Shown here in pieces: positions 1 through 17,767 of a DNA stretch of 64,000 bases (the first letter of the stretch is position 1; every line of letters begins with the position of its first letter). The stretch is taken from NCBI GenBank assembly GCA_963978895.1, contig OZ022241.1, forward strand, positions 17,945,064 to 18,009,063. The letters run 5' to 3'. Source of the stretch: Erpobdella octoculata (lineage: Eukaryota; Annelida; Clitellata; Hirudinida; Erpobdellidae). A program made the position numbers and the translations under genes. The notes beneath the pieces are model-generated. The model ran no database searches and was not told the DNA's origin. It was given only the letters and a program-made list of their open reading frames with translations.

Positions 1-1707
1 ATTTTCACGGTTATTAATAGTTATCTATAATGGTTACTTACTCATGGAACTGCTTAGTGGAATGTTTATTTGATCATGAGGTATTAGAGTGAGTGATAAA
101 ATACATAGTGTAGAAGAGCTTCAATTAATTATGACTACGATGACTTCGAAAATCCAAGTGCACAATACTGCACAAATCTGATAAAAAATATTTGTAAATT
201 CCGTACACAATCTTGTCCTATTTTGATGTATACATTTTTTCATTCTATTCTTTCCCACAAGACCAATTAAACACTTCTGTTATCTCCGCGTCAGATAATC
301 TTTTGGCATTAAACAAACAAATGCAGGAAGAGAAGATTGAAACATCACGACAAATGTGCTCGCGAATGCTCTTACACATTCACACATACAAACACAAACA
401 CAAATGAACACACGAACACAGTATCACACAAGCATGCAGAGCAGATGCACAAACATAATAAATAAACATGATCCGGAACAAATTTTACCACTATATAAGC
501 AGAAGTAGTATAGAACATGTTTAATTGGTCCTAAACGCTGAAAAAGTGACAAGGACTTAAATAAACAACAACAACAACGAACATGTTTAAGTAAATTGAT
601 GCCTTGATATCAACTAAGGTCAATCAATTAATCGGTAAAAAATTCTGTAATATCTATTTGATATATCTGTAAAATGGAGGAAAACAGGGAAAACGTCTAT
701 GTAAGAGTCACTCCTTCTCCACTCCAGCCAAAATTAATCACCTCATAAAGAACTTTTATCACAATTAATCACCTCATAAAGAACTTTTATGAGGACAATT
801 GATCGTCAGTCTGCGAGGGATAGTGACGTCAAGTTTCTGTAAAGATGCAATTATTTTCACGACCACACACTTGGTCAAATTATAAGCTTGAAGCGTGAAA
901 ACTGAAAGAAAAAATTCATGTCGGTTTTGCGAAAGTAAATAGAAGCGAATGAAGAACAGTTTTTTTTAATAATTCTTTATCTGCAATGTCAGTAATTTTT
1001 CAAATTTAATAAACTGGCATTATCATCAATGTCATGCGTCAATTTTTAGCTCAATTCGTATGCCGGAAAATGGGTTAATTACCCCTGGTGATTTGATTAT
1101 TCAAAGTTGATAAAAATATTTAATATGATTTTGTTTGCTCACGAAGACAACGACCAAAGAGCACAGAAATGAGAGAATGAAACGAAAAAAGTGAAAACGT
1201 ATGAAAGAGGATGCAGTGCGATAAATTTTATGGCTGTCTCAGCAATAAATCGTCATACACCTACTTTTCTAAGTATCATTAACTTGCTACTTTGTTACGA
1301 CACCGTCCTAAATTCCTACTTCGCAAGTTGTTAACTTTATTTGTCAGATCAGTTAACGCAGTGACAAAGTTTTCTAAGTAAGGATGCCGAGGAGAAGATA
1401 GATAGAGAGAGAGTGAGTGAGTGAGTGAGCGGGAGAGAAAGTGAGAGAGTAAATATATGTATATATATAAACAAATATGAACGCCCGCAAAAAGTAGTTT
1501 TTGGAATAAGTTATGAAAAACGACTCGGCGTATGAAATATCAACAAGTAAAGAGGTGAAAGAGTTTAATAATTTTTTATTAGTGTTTATTACGATCGAGT
1601 TCAAAGGTCTGTGGCGATATGTTCAGTATTTAAGAAATTGTGATACGATGCAGAGAAACAATTTGTGACAATTTTATTTACTTCCCATATCAACAGAAGA
1701 TTTGAAA
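1..1707. other. Upstream flank of SLC51A, no gene recognised
   Basis: I see no coding exon here. At about 525-580 a short segment ending in an (AAC)n run is repeated almost exactly at about 47575-47630, which looks like the 3' tail of a short interspersed element. About 1405-1450 is a GAGT/GAGA-rich purine stretch. The rest is AT-rich sequence without recognisable structure. The SLC51A promoter should lie in the last part of this stretch, but I cannot point to a clear TATA box. Confidence 0.5.
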
Positions 1708-8705
<6,998 letters not shown>

Positions 8706-9749
8706 AAAACTCGTGTATTAACTCACACATGTCAGAAAACTTCTCAATTGGTTTCGCGGCATAAATAACTATAAAAACCTTTTGCAACGCCGTGCTGTTG
8801 TAAAAAATACTAAAAATTCCGTTAGTACGTTCAAAATTTTAGAAGCACAAAGCATTTATTGCCTAGTGGTGATGTTCAGTGTACTTTTCTTGATCTTCAC
8901 TGCGGCATTTTTTCAGTATTGGTTCCTGGAAATATGTAACAAGTCATTTCTCTAAACATTGAAATTTTTGCAAAAAAAAAACTACGAATGTTCATGTTAT
9001 TGTGGTTTTTATGAAGTTGTGAAACGACGTTAAAGTTCTATGTAGATTTGTTAGTTGATTAAACTACATCTAGTGCAAAAAATTTCTCCATCTTGATATT
9101 ATTGACAAGCACAAGCTGACTTTTTTCCAAAGAAGCCGAATGGACTGAAAATTATATATAAACTACTGCATGGCAAGCTTTTCTAAATATTTACAAAGAA
9201 TAACATATCCAAAGGTAACATTCCAATCATTGAAAGCATGAGTGATAAATAAGAGAGGTGTAGAAGCCCTGTGTGAAAATATAGCCTTCTGCTATACCAT
9301 TATTAAAATGTAATAATAATAATTGTTATTGTAATTATTTATTAAAACAATTAACTATTATTATTATTATTATTAGTGCTACTCTTATTATTATCATTAG
9401 TATCACTATTATTATTATTATTATTATTATTTATTACACTTCACTGTTTTCTACTTTTAACAAAACAATAACAGAACTTGACACCAACCCAACAAATTGA
9501 TAAGAATCATTAGCAAATCAACATAGAACACATAATTTACATAAATAAACAAGAAGTATATTCAAAAATTAGGTATATTGAAAACAAGCACCAATTGAAT
9601 TTTTGAAGAAAAGACAATTATAACAAAACCAAAGTTGTTTACAAATGTTGTAATCCAAAAAAATAAAATAAAATTAATCATGCAAAACTGAAGCCTGAAT
9701 ATAGCAATATAATTAAATAAATCTGACAGAAAGTAGAAATTTCATTTAT
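8706..9749. other. Intergenic space between convergent SLC51A and uridine kinase genes
   Basis: This is the only spacer between the two tail-to-tail genes, so it must hold both 3' UTRs. I see no further gene. A degenerate (TTA)n microsatellite lies at about 9296-9440. The first bases downstream of the kinase stop codon on the minus strand contain ATAAATG. Confidence 0.6.
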
Positions 9750-12700
9750 TTAGTGAGGCCTTTGTATGTTACTGACAAGAGTAGGACTGTGATGCACTGT
9801 AGGAGAGCGAGTAGTAGATGTTTGTGTTTTACCATGCAATTTTTTGTTCTTCAGTAAATCTTTTATGTGCTGAACAATCAGGTCCACAGCAACTGCAATG
9901 AAGATTTTAAGAATAAAATGATTTTTAATAAATAATAAACAAAATAAATGAATAAGAATATTTTTTGTCAGATAAATGTAATTATTTACAAAACAAATGT
10001 AATTACTTACAAAACAAATGTAATTACTTACAAAACAAATGTAATTACTTACAAAACAAATGTAATTACTTACAAAACAAATGTAATTACTTACAAAACA
10101 AATGTAATTACTTACAAAGAAAATGTAATTACTAACAAGGCAAATTGTTATTCTAAAATATATCTGATAACGAGTGACCACTGTTTAGAAAAGCTATTCA
10201 AATAAATAATTAATAAAACAAGTTTCTATAAATAGAGCAAAGAAATTCAATGCACAAAATCATTAATGTAACAATAAATTGTCATCATTAACATTCATGA
10301 CTATTATTCCTTAATTACATAAACATATATCTAACCTATATTATCAGCACCACGAGGTATAATAACATCAGCATATTTTTTAGTAGGAAGACAAAACTCT
10401 TCAAAGGCAGGCTTAACATATGTGATGTATTGATGGAGAATGTTTTCAAGGGCTCGACCCAGGACCTCTATGTCACGTTCCACTTTTCAATGGAAATTTT
10501 TATTCAATGAAGCACAATCAAATTTTTTGAAATGTTTGTTTAGATTATCATATAATCAATTAATATAATATCACTCATTATCGTGGCATAAATCACTAAT
10601 TTATTATAATTAATTGCTCCTATTATTAATTCACTTCAATGAAAAAAATAAATATCAGCTTATAAAATACAAGACATCCAATTGAAAACTCAAGAATCTT
10701 GATCATCTTTAAAGAATTGTTGTAATATTCAAATCACTCATCATATCATAAATCTGGTGGCATAGTAAACATGCTTAAACCCTACTGCCTACTTGCTAAT
10801 TCTATAGGTGAAAAGTAAAGAAAATTAGTAACTTAAAAACCTTGATTAAGCTCAAATTGCTAGCTCGAGAAGAGTTTTTAAAATAATTCTTGCCAAACCA
10901 GTTTTTATTGAATTTACTAGTTGATTGAGGTAAATACATTTTTAATATGCAAAATGTTGGAAAACAAAACCTCTTCTTGCAAGCCTTGTATCTGCATCCG
11001 TGTCAACAAACAGTTTCATGTTGAAAAGAGAGCGAATATCTTCGGGATAAAATACTAAAATTCCTTCAATGAAAACAACATCTGATGACAAAATTTTTCT
11101 TGACTTTGCAGTATTTCTACAAGAACATTCAACAAGTTTGTTTTAGTTAAAGTAAAAGTTCACTTTAGTTGCACTATTTTTTAGAATCAATGCAGGAATA
11201 CGTTCTCAGCTGTACAAGACGTTAAAATTATTATTCGCATATCTTTCAATTTTTTAATAAAATGAGTTTATAATAAAAAATATTTTTAGTTTTTTTTAAA
11301 TTCATTTGTATTCTCAGCATTAAGGCTGGGCCCGATTAATCGGCGTACGCATAATCGGGACCGATTATTGACATATCGGCATAATCGGTTATCGGGAAAT
11401 TTTTTTTTTTAAAAATTGGTTCGTATATTATCTAGTGAAAGTACGGCAACTGATAATTTCAGTATCCCTATTTAGCAAAAATAGCTAGACGCTATTTATC
11501 TGCACCAGCTTCCAGCGTGCCAAGTGAGCAGCTCTTCAAAGGCGCTGGAGAAATTTTTTCGGATCGGCGTGGATCGTTGCTCGCCGAGAAGGGAGAAATG
11601 TTATTATTACTAAAATATAACTTACCTCAACTTGGCTTTAATTATTTTATTAACTCTTGAACTGTAGCTATCTTCAATATAAATTTTTATCCATTTTGTA
11701 TTTTTATTAGTTTAGAATTAATTACTGGATTATTATTTTATTCTTTTCAATACTATAATTAGTTTCAACATTGAATGACTTGACAAAATTTTCTTGATTT
11801 TTAATAAATAATTATTGTTCTATGGTTGTGTGAACGTTGGTTGAATTATCACGGCTAGCGCATGCAAGCAGCAAAACACGCGCTTGTATTATGGCGGTAT
11901 GTTTCGGAAGAAGCATTTTCACTAAAGAAATAGTAATTATAAAATAATCGGCATCATAATCGGTATCGGCAATTTTAATAATCGGCTATACGCGATATCG
12001 GCATAATCGGCAAAAGTCATATCGGAACAGCCTTACTCAGCATACCTTTTCACTCACAATTGCAAAGTAAATAGTTCCTCAAAAATGCTATTTATTGTTT
12101 TTAAAAGTTTCCAAATTTACAATGTTTTTTTTGCTTACTTTTGGTAAAATTTTTGTATTCTTATGTAAGTGTCACCACATTTTTAAGCAGATAATAAGAA
12201 GATCATTCACTAGATAATTTAAAGAAAATTTCCTAGTACAGCATCCTGGGTCAATTTTGTGGGAATTAACCGGTATTTTAACATAAATGAAAGTAAAAAC
12301 ACAATAAAAAAGAAATACATTTGAAAAAGAATTAATAATAGCATTTTAATAAAATTCAAAAATAGCTCAGGCAGCTAAGTAGTTCCCAGTAGAGATCTAT
12401 TGTCAATAGGGTCAGAAGTTAAATGTTCGACGAAATAATTGAAAATAAAAAATATTTACTAATAATTAAATAATTTTCTATTAAAATGTAGGCATTCTGA
12501 CAACCGCTCCAGGTTGGCAAACAGTTTACTAAAAAGCAGTGCCGGTGCCTATATGCTACAATGAAATAAAACTAAATATTTGTTTAACTGATTTAAATTA
12601 TTTTTAAAATATTTTTAACTTATTAAAACTTTAACAGAAAATGAATTCTTATCTATACTTTTCACTCAGATTTATCTAGGTGCATGCTAGATATCAGCTA

Positions 12701-14458
12701 TTTTATTTGATTAATTTTAAAACTAACTAGTTAAATTTAGTACATATTTATTTCGCTAAGACTTTATTTTTACTTTTCATTGCACTAATGTTTATAACTG
12801 ATTCACTCTGCTAAATCGGCACTCGGTTGCTAAGTATTTTTTTCAAAGTGATATTTTAAAGAATTTTTCTGTCCAAATATTCCTTTTATGCTTTACATTA
12901 TTATTCTGGTAAAGTTCTAGTATAGCGTCCCAAACCGATTTCGATGAAAAATGACCGGTTTTTTTAATGTAAATGATATTTAAAACATAAATAAAGATTA
13001 ATTACAACATAAATAACTAAAAAACAAAAATTATAGCACTTTAGAACATTTAAAAGTTGCTCCCGAAGCTAATGTAGTTCCCGATGAAGATTTATTTGTC
13101 AATAGCGATAGAAGTGAACAGTAGGAATAAAAAAAAAAAATTAAACACATTTCGAATAGAAATAGACAATTTAGGAAGAGAAATAAAAAATTAAATTATG
13201 GAATTTAAAAATTAATAGTTTGTTTTAGAAGTACAAGTTGCATAACCCGCTCCATGTCTAAAACAGTTTCTTTAAATGCCACCGTTTTGTCAATATGCCT
13301 CGAGACAAAAAATAAAAAATAAAATCATATCAAAGTTAAAGTACTTGGCTATCCATGTGGTTTCGATCATATTTCTTGGAGCAGAAATTCTGAGTTTTAG
13401 AGGTCATGTGGCTACCAGATACATTTGGAGAGCAAAAGAGCAAGCGAGAAAGTGACCAGGAAGAGGAGAGCAAGCGGGAAAGCGACCGGGAGCAAGAAAG
13501 CAAGCAGGAGGGAAACGGGAGCAAGAGAAAAACGATAGAAAAACCCCGGGCAACGCTGGATCCCCCGCTAGTCATAGATAAATTTCCGCTCATTTTAATT
13601 TTTTTTTAAATTTAAAATGCATATTAAATAATAAAAAAATTATTTTTAACCTTTTAAAATGTATTTGATATTTTATTTTAATATTAACTCTTCCTTACTT
13701 TTCATTCCTTGAATTGTATTATTCTGCGTATCAACACAGCCTCTGGATAATTTTGCTTCAAGTCAGTATTTAGCAAGTTTTTCTGTAAAAAACTTGTTTG
13801 TAATATGTTTTAATAATGTTCTTTGCTTATTCTATTAAACAGTTTTTCACACCGTGTTTTTATAGAAATCAGTTCGGGACGCTATACTAGAACTTTACCG
13901 ATTACCTAAGTTAAATATAAAAATAGCATTTTTATCTAAGAATACAAAAAATAAATAAAAAACTACCTTTTATGCAGAACATGATCATACTCAAATATCT
14001 CAACTGGGTGACCATTAATTAAATCCAACATGGTTTGTTTCAACAAATCATAATCAAATGCTCCTAAATTTGAAAAATAATAAATTTTCAGCCAATTAAT
14101 TAAGTAATATTTTTTTTAAGCAATAAAATAAACTAACTGGGATGGTCGAAATCGAATTGACCTTTTTCTGCAAGTGCTATTTCTTCCTCGTTTAGAGGTT
14201 TATAAAAACTTTCCAAGCTTACAACGTACACTGTTTGATTGTCTTCATCATTTGTCTTTTGACCAAGTTGATCAACTATTTTTTTGCAAACTGTGGACTA
14301 AATTTTTAATTGAAATTCATGATTCGAATAAAAATAAATCATTACAAATTTTTATATAAAACGCTCACTTTGCCAGCTGCTGTACCCCCAGCCACACCAA
14401 TAAGAAACGGCTTATGAGCTTTATTAGAAAAGCATTTTTGTTCACCCTGACCTTCCAT
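9750..14458 (-). CDS. UCK2: Uridine-cytidine kinase, 6 coding exons, 260 aa
   Basis: Coding exons in transcript order: 14458-14369, 14297-14138, 14063-13967, 11116-10971, 10482-10336, 9892-9750. The phases close to 260 aa, against 261 in human UCK2. The enzyme phosphorylates uridine and cytidine to UMP and CMP in pyrimidine salvage. Residues 24-32 form the P-loop GGTAAGKST. It is followed by the family's substrate-binding blocks FDFDHPRAFD (usually FNFDHPDAFD), [25 protein letters not shown], and [19 protein letters not shown]. The C terminus carries [10 protein letters not shown] and a Ser/Thr-rich tail ending QRPH. The residue usually Asp in HPDAF is Arg here, across a splice junction (A|GA); this may be a real substitution or a sign that the junction is shifted. 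All introns are GT-AG. Intron 3 (11117-13966) is swollen by three transposon relics. UCK1 or UCK2 cannot be told apart from this copy alone. Confidence 0.92.
9977..10137 (+). repeat. 21-bp minisatellite in uridine kinase intron 5
   Basis: About eight copies of the 21-bp unit TAATTACTTACAAAACAAAT+G stand head to tail, with the outermost copies degenerate. The array lies between the last two coding exons. Confidence 0.95.
11321..12035 (+). mobile_element. Non-autonomous hAT element with 8-bp target duplication
   Basis: The element starts TAAGGCTG and ends CAGCCTTA, and is flanked on both sides by CTCAGCAT (11313-11320 and 12036-12043), a perfect 8-bp duplication as made by hAT transposases. 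Both subterminal zones are packed with ATAATCGG-like motifs in either orientation, plausible transposase-binding sites. Inside, plus-strand bases about 11479-11620 read as the C-terminal hAT dimerisation region ([20 protein letters not shown] followed by EIFSDRR and [13 protein letters not shown]). Confidence 0.88.
11479..11623 (+). pseudogene. hAT transposase C-terminal remnant (ZBED type)
   Basis: About 45 codons match the usual end of hAT transposases: [17 protein letters not shown], then a [18 protein letters not shown] block. No start and no upstream catalytic part are present, so this is a fossil carried by the non-autonomous element around it. Confidence 0.8.
12225..12560 (+). repeat. 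Diverged relative of the 24-bp inverted-repeat element
   Basis: The order CTAGTACAGCATCCTGGG, AACCGGTATTTTAACATAAAT, GTAGTTCCCAGTAGAGAT, and CCGCTCCAGGTTGGCAAACAG parallels 12915-13275 of the next element, so this is an older partial copy in the same orientation. Confidence 0.6.
12908..13899. mobile_element. DNA element bounded by perfect 24-bp inverted repeats
   Basis: Positions 12908-12931 (GGTAAAGTTCTAG...GCGTCCC) and 13876-13899 are perfect reverse complements over 24 bp. I see no transposase inside. A TA dinucleotide lies within both ends, so Tc1/mariner-type insertion is possible, but no clear target duplication decides the superfamily. A Helitron-like 3' end sits inside it. Confidence 0.7.
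13436..13571 (+). mobile_element. Helitron-like 3' terminus
   Basis: A purine-rich stretch (AGCGACCGGGAGCAAGAAAG) runs into AAAAACCCCGGGCAACGCTGG and ends CCCCCGCTAG followed by T. The whole tail is homologous to 38010-38125, where the hairpin before CTAGT is intact. CTAG before a T with a GC hairpin is the usual Helitron end; here the hairpin is decayed. Confidence 0.65.
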
Positions 14459-15317
14459 GACTATTTATTAATTAACTCTTCTCAGCACTTCGCAAAACCA
14501 TACGCAAAACACTAAGAATGTTTGTGTTTACTTTTACTTGAAAACGCATTACTTTAGGTTAAACTAATGCTAATAGTATTAGAGTTAAAGTGATCAACTT
14601 ATTATAACATCTTTATTATTTTATTTGTCAAATTAATTATTTTAATGAACAAAATAAAATAGTTTACAAAAGTTGTTAGTGGAATCCAGAGGCGTAGCTA
14701 AGGTTTTTTGGCGTCCGGGGACAAGGTCTGAAAATGCGCCCCCTAGAAGTCGAGAAGTACTTTAAACAAAAATTTTCTAAAACTTTTTGTTATTAAGGCA
14801 ATGCTGTCCTGTGAGACCCATCGCTATTTTTTCCTTAAAAAAACTGACTAATTCATAACTCTAATCTTTAATATCAGACCGTTACATAAAGTCCAAGATT
14901 AAACAAAAGTTGTAATATATTATAATCTTTTCTTTTTCTGAATTTCTGAGCAATGTATTACTCTGTACAAGCACCACACAACATGCGTGGGGTAAGAAAA
15001 TTTGGCTTATGAATTTTGCAAGAACTCTCGACATAATAAAAAATGTGTTTTTTTAGTGTGAATAATTTGTCGTGGACGTGTTGTCGTTGAACATTTTGTC
15101 GTGAATATTTTTTTCGTTAAACATTTTGGCGGTGAACGTTTTGTCGTTTGTCTGTGCTCATTTTGTCGTGAGCGTTTTGTCGGGAACATTTTGTCTGTGA
15201 AGTAGTATAAAGTTCGAGTTTGGCTTAAAACCGTTCCGGTTTGTAGGTTAACAGATGGGAAGAGTCTCTTTCAGTCACTCCTATAAAAACGTCTATCGAA
15301 GGGCCTAAAAGAGCCAT
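14459..15317. other. Space upstream of uridine kinase with a solo hAT-type end and a degenerate array
   Basis: The kinase promoter must lie just right of 14458; I see no clear TATA box. At 14687 a CAGAGGCGTAGCTAAGG stretch resembles the left ends of the hAT copies at 32088 and 33610, but no matching right end is found. About 15055-15200 holds a degenerate 14-16 bp repeat around TTTTGTCGTGAAC. Confidence 0.5.
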
Positions 15318-15515
15318 CAGGGCCGTAGCTAGCATACAAAATCTGGGGGGGTGTAACAGCCACATTTTACCGACAAAGTTTTTCGTACTTTTTTATTCAA
15401 ATAACTTATTGATTTTATATATTGTATATTTAAAAAAACACGTATTAGTTCAAAAAAATTGCAATATTAAAATAATACAAAAATATTTAATCAATTCGGA
15501 TGTGTTTTTGTTTTA

Positions 15516-16786
15516 TTATGGACCACTTTTCACCAATTCATCAAGATCGATGTTGTCCAGAAAGCCCTTCTCTGAAGCCAGCAATATCAAGGAGTCCAAT
15601 CTATCATCCGTCATCGTGGAACGCAAATAAGTTTTTACAAATTTTAATTTGTTAAACGTTCTTTCATCACTAGCCACAGATACAGGAGCTGACGCCATTA
15701 ACTTGAATACTTTGAAAACCCCAGGAAATATTTGTCGTTTTTGCCAGGATCGTTTCAAGCGATCATTGTTTGCTGGAGTTTCTGATTCACTGAATGTATT
15801 CATAAAAATTTCAAGTTCGGCTTGGAATGAATAAACATCAGTGATTACTCCATTATTTGGCATCACGAGAAACAGTTTTTCAACATCTTTTATGTCAAAT
15901 GTTTTTGTATGCTGTTGAAGAATAGAAAATGGCTCAATGCTAACCCAGGATGCCAGTAAATTTTCATTCATTTCGTGAATAAGCGTGTCCAACATACAAT
16001 TGAGTTGCTGCGAGTAATATTGGTAAAAATTCATGTTACAGGCTGTCTCAGGTCTGTCATCAAAACGAGCTGGAATCAGCTTTCGTCTATGGCGAATTTC
16101 GTAAATTTGTATTGCATCTATGTCAAAGTTACTGCATATTATAATTGCAGCATCAATTTCGCTATGCACACCTTTTTCATTATTTCTTATTTGTTCTAGA
16201 GATTTTATTGTAGAAGATACTATCATTTTTGCATCTAAGATGTTCAACTCGATTTTCTGAAGTTCATCAGTAAGAATTTTTGTCTTTGCAATAACCCCTT
16301 TAATAAGCATCAGCATTATGATGAAATCAGGATTAACAATTTTTTTAAGAATTGCTACAGCTTGATCTTTGGTTTTTTTTCAAATACTTGAGAATTTTTT
16401 ATTTCACAAAAGCATTCAATAATTGAGTCCATGCTAATCCAAAACGCTTGTATGGATTCGGAACGGGCTGACCATCTCGTTTTTGAAAGATTGTGTAATT
16501 TCAAAGATTGTTCGACCTTCTGAAGTTTGGAATTAAGAAAACTGAATCTTTTGGTGCTTGAAGGAAAGAATGTATAACACATTTCGAGAATATCAAAGAC
16601 ATTTGAAGCCATTCTATTTCTTTTAACCGCATGTTCAACAAACTTGTTTGCACGATGAGCCTGACAAGGAATGTAAGGTATAAACCGACCAAGTTTTTCC
16701 GAAATTTGTGCATGAACAAATGAACACCTTTTAGGGTGCTTGACATAGAACTTGACTTTAAATCTTTTCACGCTTGGAGGTGGCAT
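15516..16786 (-). pseudogene. hAT transposase of the ZMYM1-like/DUF4371 type, broken
   Basis: Two minus-strand reading blocks lie end to end: 16786-16355 (143 aa) and 16316-15516 (266 aa), in different frames. The first holds the PCQAHRANKFVEHAV and SKTRWSARSES motifs. The second ends in the dimerisation region VSVASDERTFNKLKFVKTYL, then RSTMTDDRLDSLILLASE. The N-terminal zinc finger and upstream catalytic part are missing or decayed to the right. Frame break between the blocks at about 16320-16360. It is the transposase relic of the 15318-17767 element. Confidence 0.85.
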
Positions 16787-17539
16787 GCTGGGTCGAATTT
16801 CTAAATTGATTAAAATATCTGATTTAAACCAAGTCTTGATTTTGCAAAACTTCTTAGAAACATTTGATAAACAGCTTTTGAATGAGTAGTTTTATTTAAA
16901 TCATATTCATAATTGCATTTAAGAAACAAAGTAGTTTTAATTATGCACACATTGCCAATAAAGTTAAGTAAAATTGAGAAGTAGTTATTTTAGCGAAAAT
17001 ATCTAGTAAGACATTGCTACTGAAAATATAACTGAAGCTTATGATCTTAAATGAATTGAATTAAAGATTAGAAAGCGTTTAAGAAAGCTTTGGAATTAAA
17101 TTTATTATAATAGATATAAAAGCCACAGTGTATATAAAATGAAATAGAAATGAAAAAATAAAACATACAAAATAAGTTAAGGATTTAAAATAAAATATAT
17201 GGAGTGAAATAAAATAAATATAAAAATCTAACCAATATTTGATTAAAATTCCGATATAACTTTATCTCTGTCGACAAGAACCTCTAATAGCTAACTCACT
17301 AGGACACAAAGGACAAAGTTTTCGCGGATTTTCTGACCTCATCGACCATATATACGAAACATACATGCATCACTTAGCTTCGAACTTCCCGCTATCCTCC
17401 CAAGGCCTATCTGTATCAGGACTTTCCCTATGTGCGTGTGTGCTGGTGAGCGTTTTCGTTTCATAGTATAGCCCTGGACTTCTTATTAGCAGATCCATTG
17501 TTTAACCTGGTCAGCATTTTCCAATGTGTTTGTGTGCTG

Positions 17540-17715
17540 TTGTGCGCTCTTGTCCTGCTGCGTTACCGACAATATATTTCTATTTCAACTGAGAATCCTA
17601 AGTTTTACCGGCAATATATTTTTATCTCAACTGACAATATAAGTTTTACCAACAATATACTTCTATTTCAACTGTATAAGTTTTACCGACAATATAATTT
17701 TACCGACAATGTGCT
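17540..17715 (+). repeat. Degenerate TTTTACCGACAATATA array
   Basis: Five or more imperfect units of the type AGTTTTACCGACAATATA with variable spacers (TTCTATTTCAACTG) stand in tandem at the right side of the 15318-17767 element. Confidence 0.7.
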
Positions 17716-17767
17716 GACAAGTGGGGGGTGGAGCACCTCCCCACACCCCCCCGTCCCGACGGGCCTG

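Larger units (their letters stand above)
15318..17767 (-). mobile_element. hAT element with 8-bp target duplication AGAGCCAT
   Basis: The left end CAGGGCCGT at 15318 and right end ACGGGCCTG ending 17767 are near-inverted repeats. They are flanked by identical AGAGCCAT (15310-15317 and 17768-17775). The element encodes a broken minus-strand transposase at 16786-15516 and carries a degenerate TTTTACCGACAATATA array near its right end. Confidence 0.85.

Noticed and set aside
9750..10181. 143-aa minus-strand frame with repeated FVSNYIC
   Set aside because: The upstream part reads through the intronic 21-bp minisatellite; only the last 48 codons belong to the uridine kinase.
13336..13609. Open frames on both strands, Lys/Glu/Ser-rich ([10 protein letters not shown])
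   Set aside because: Purine-rich tail of a Helitron-like element, repeated at 38010; not a gene.
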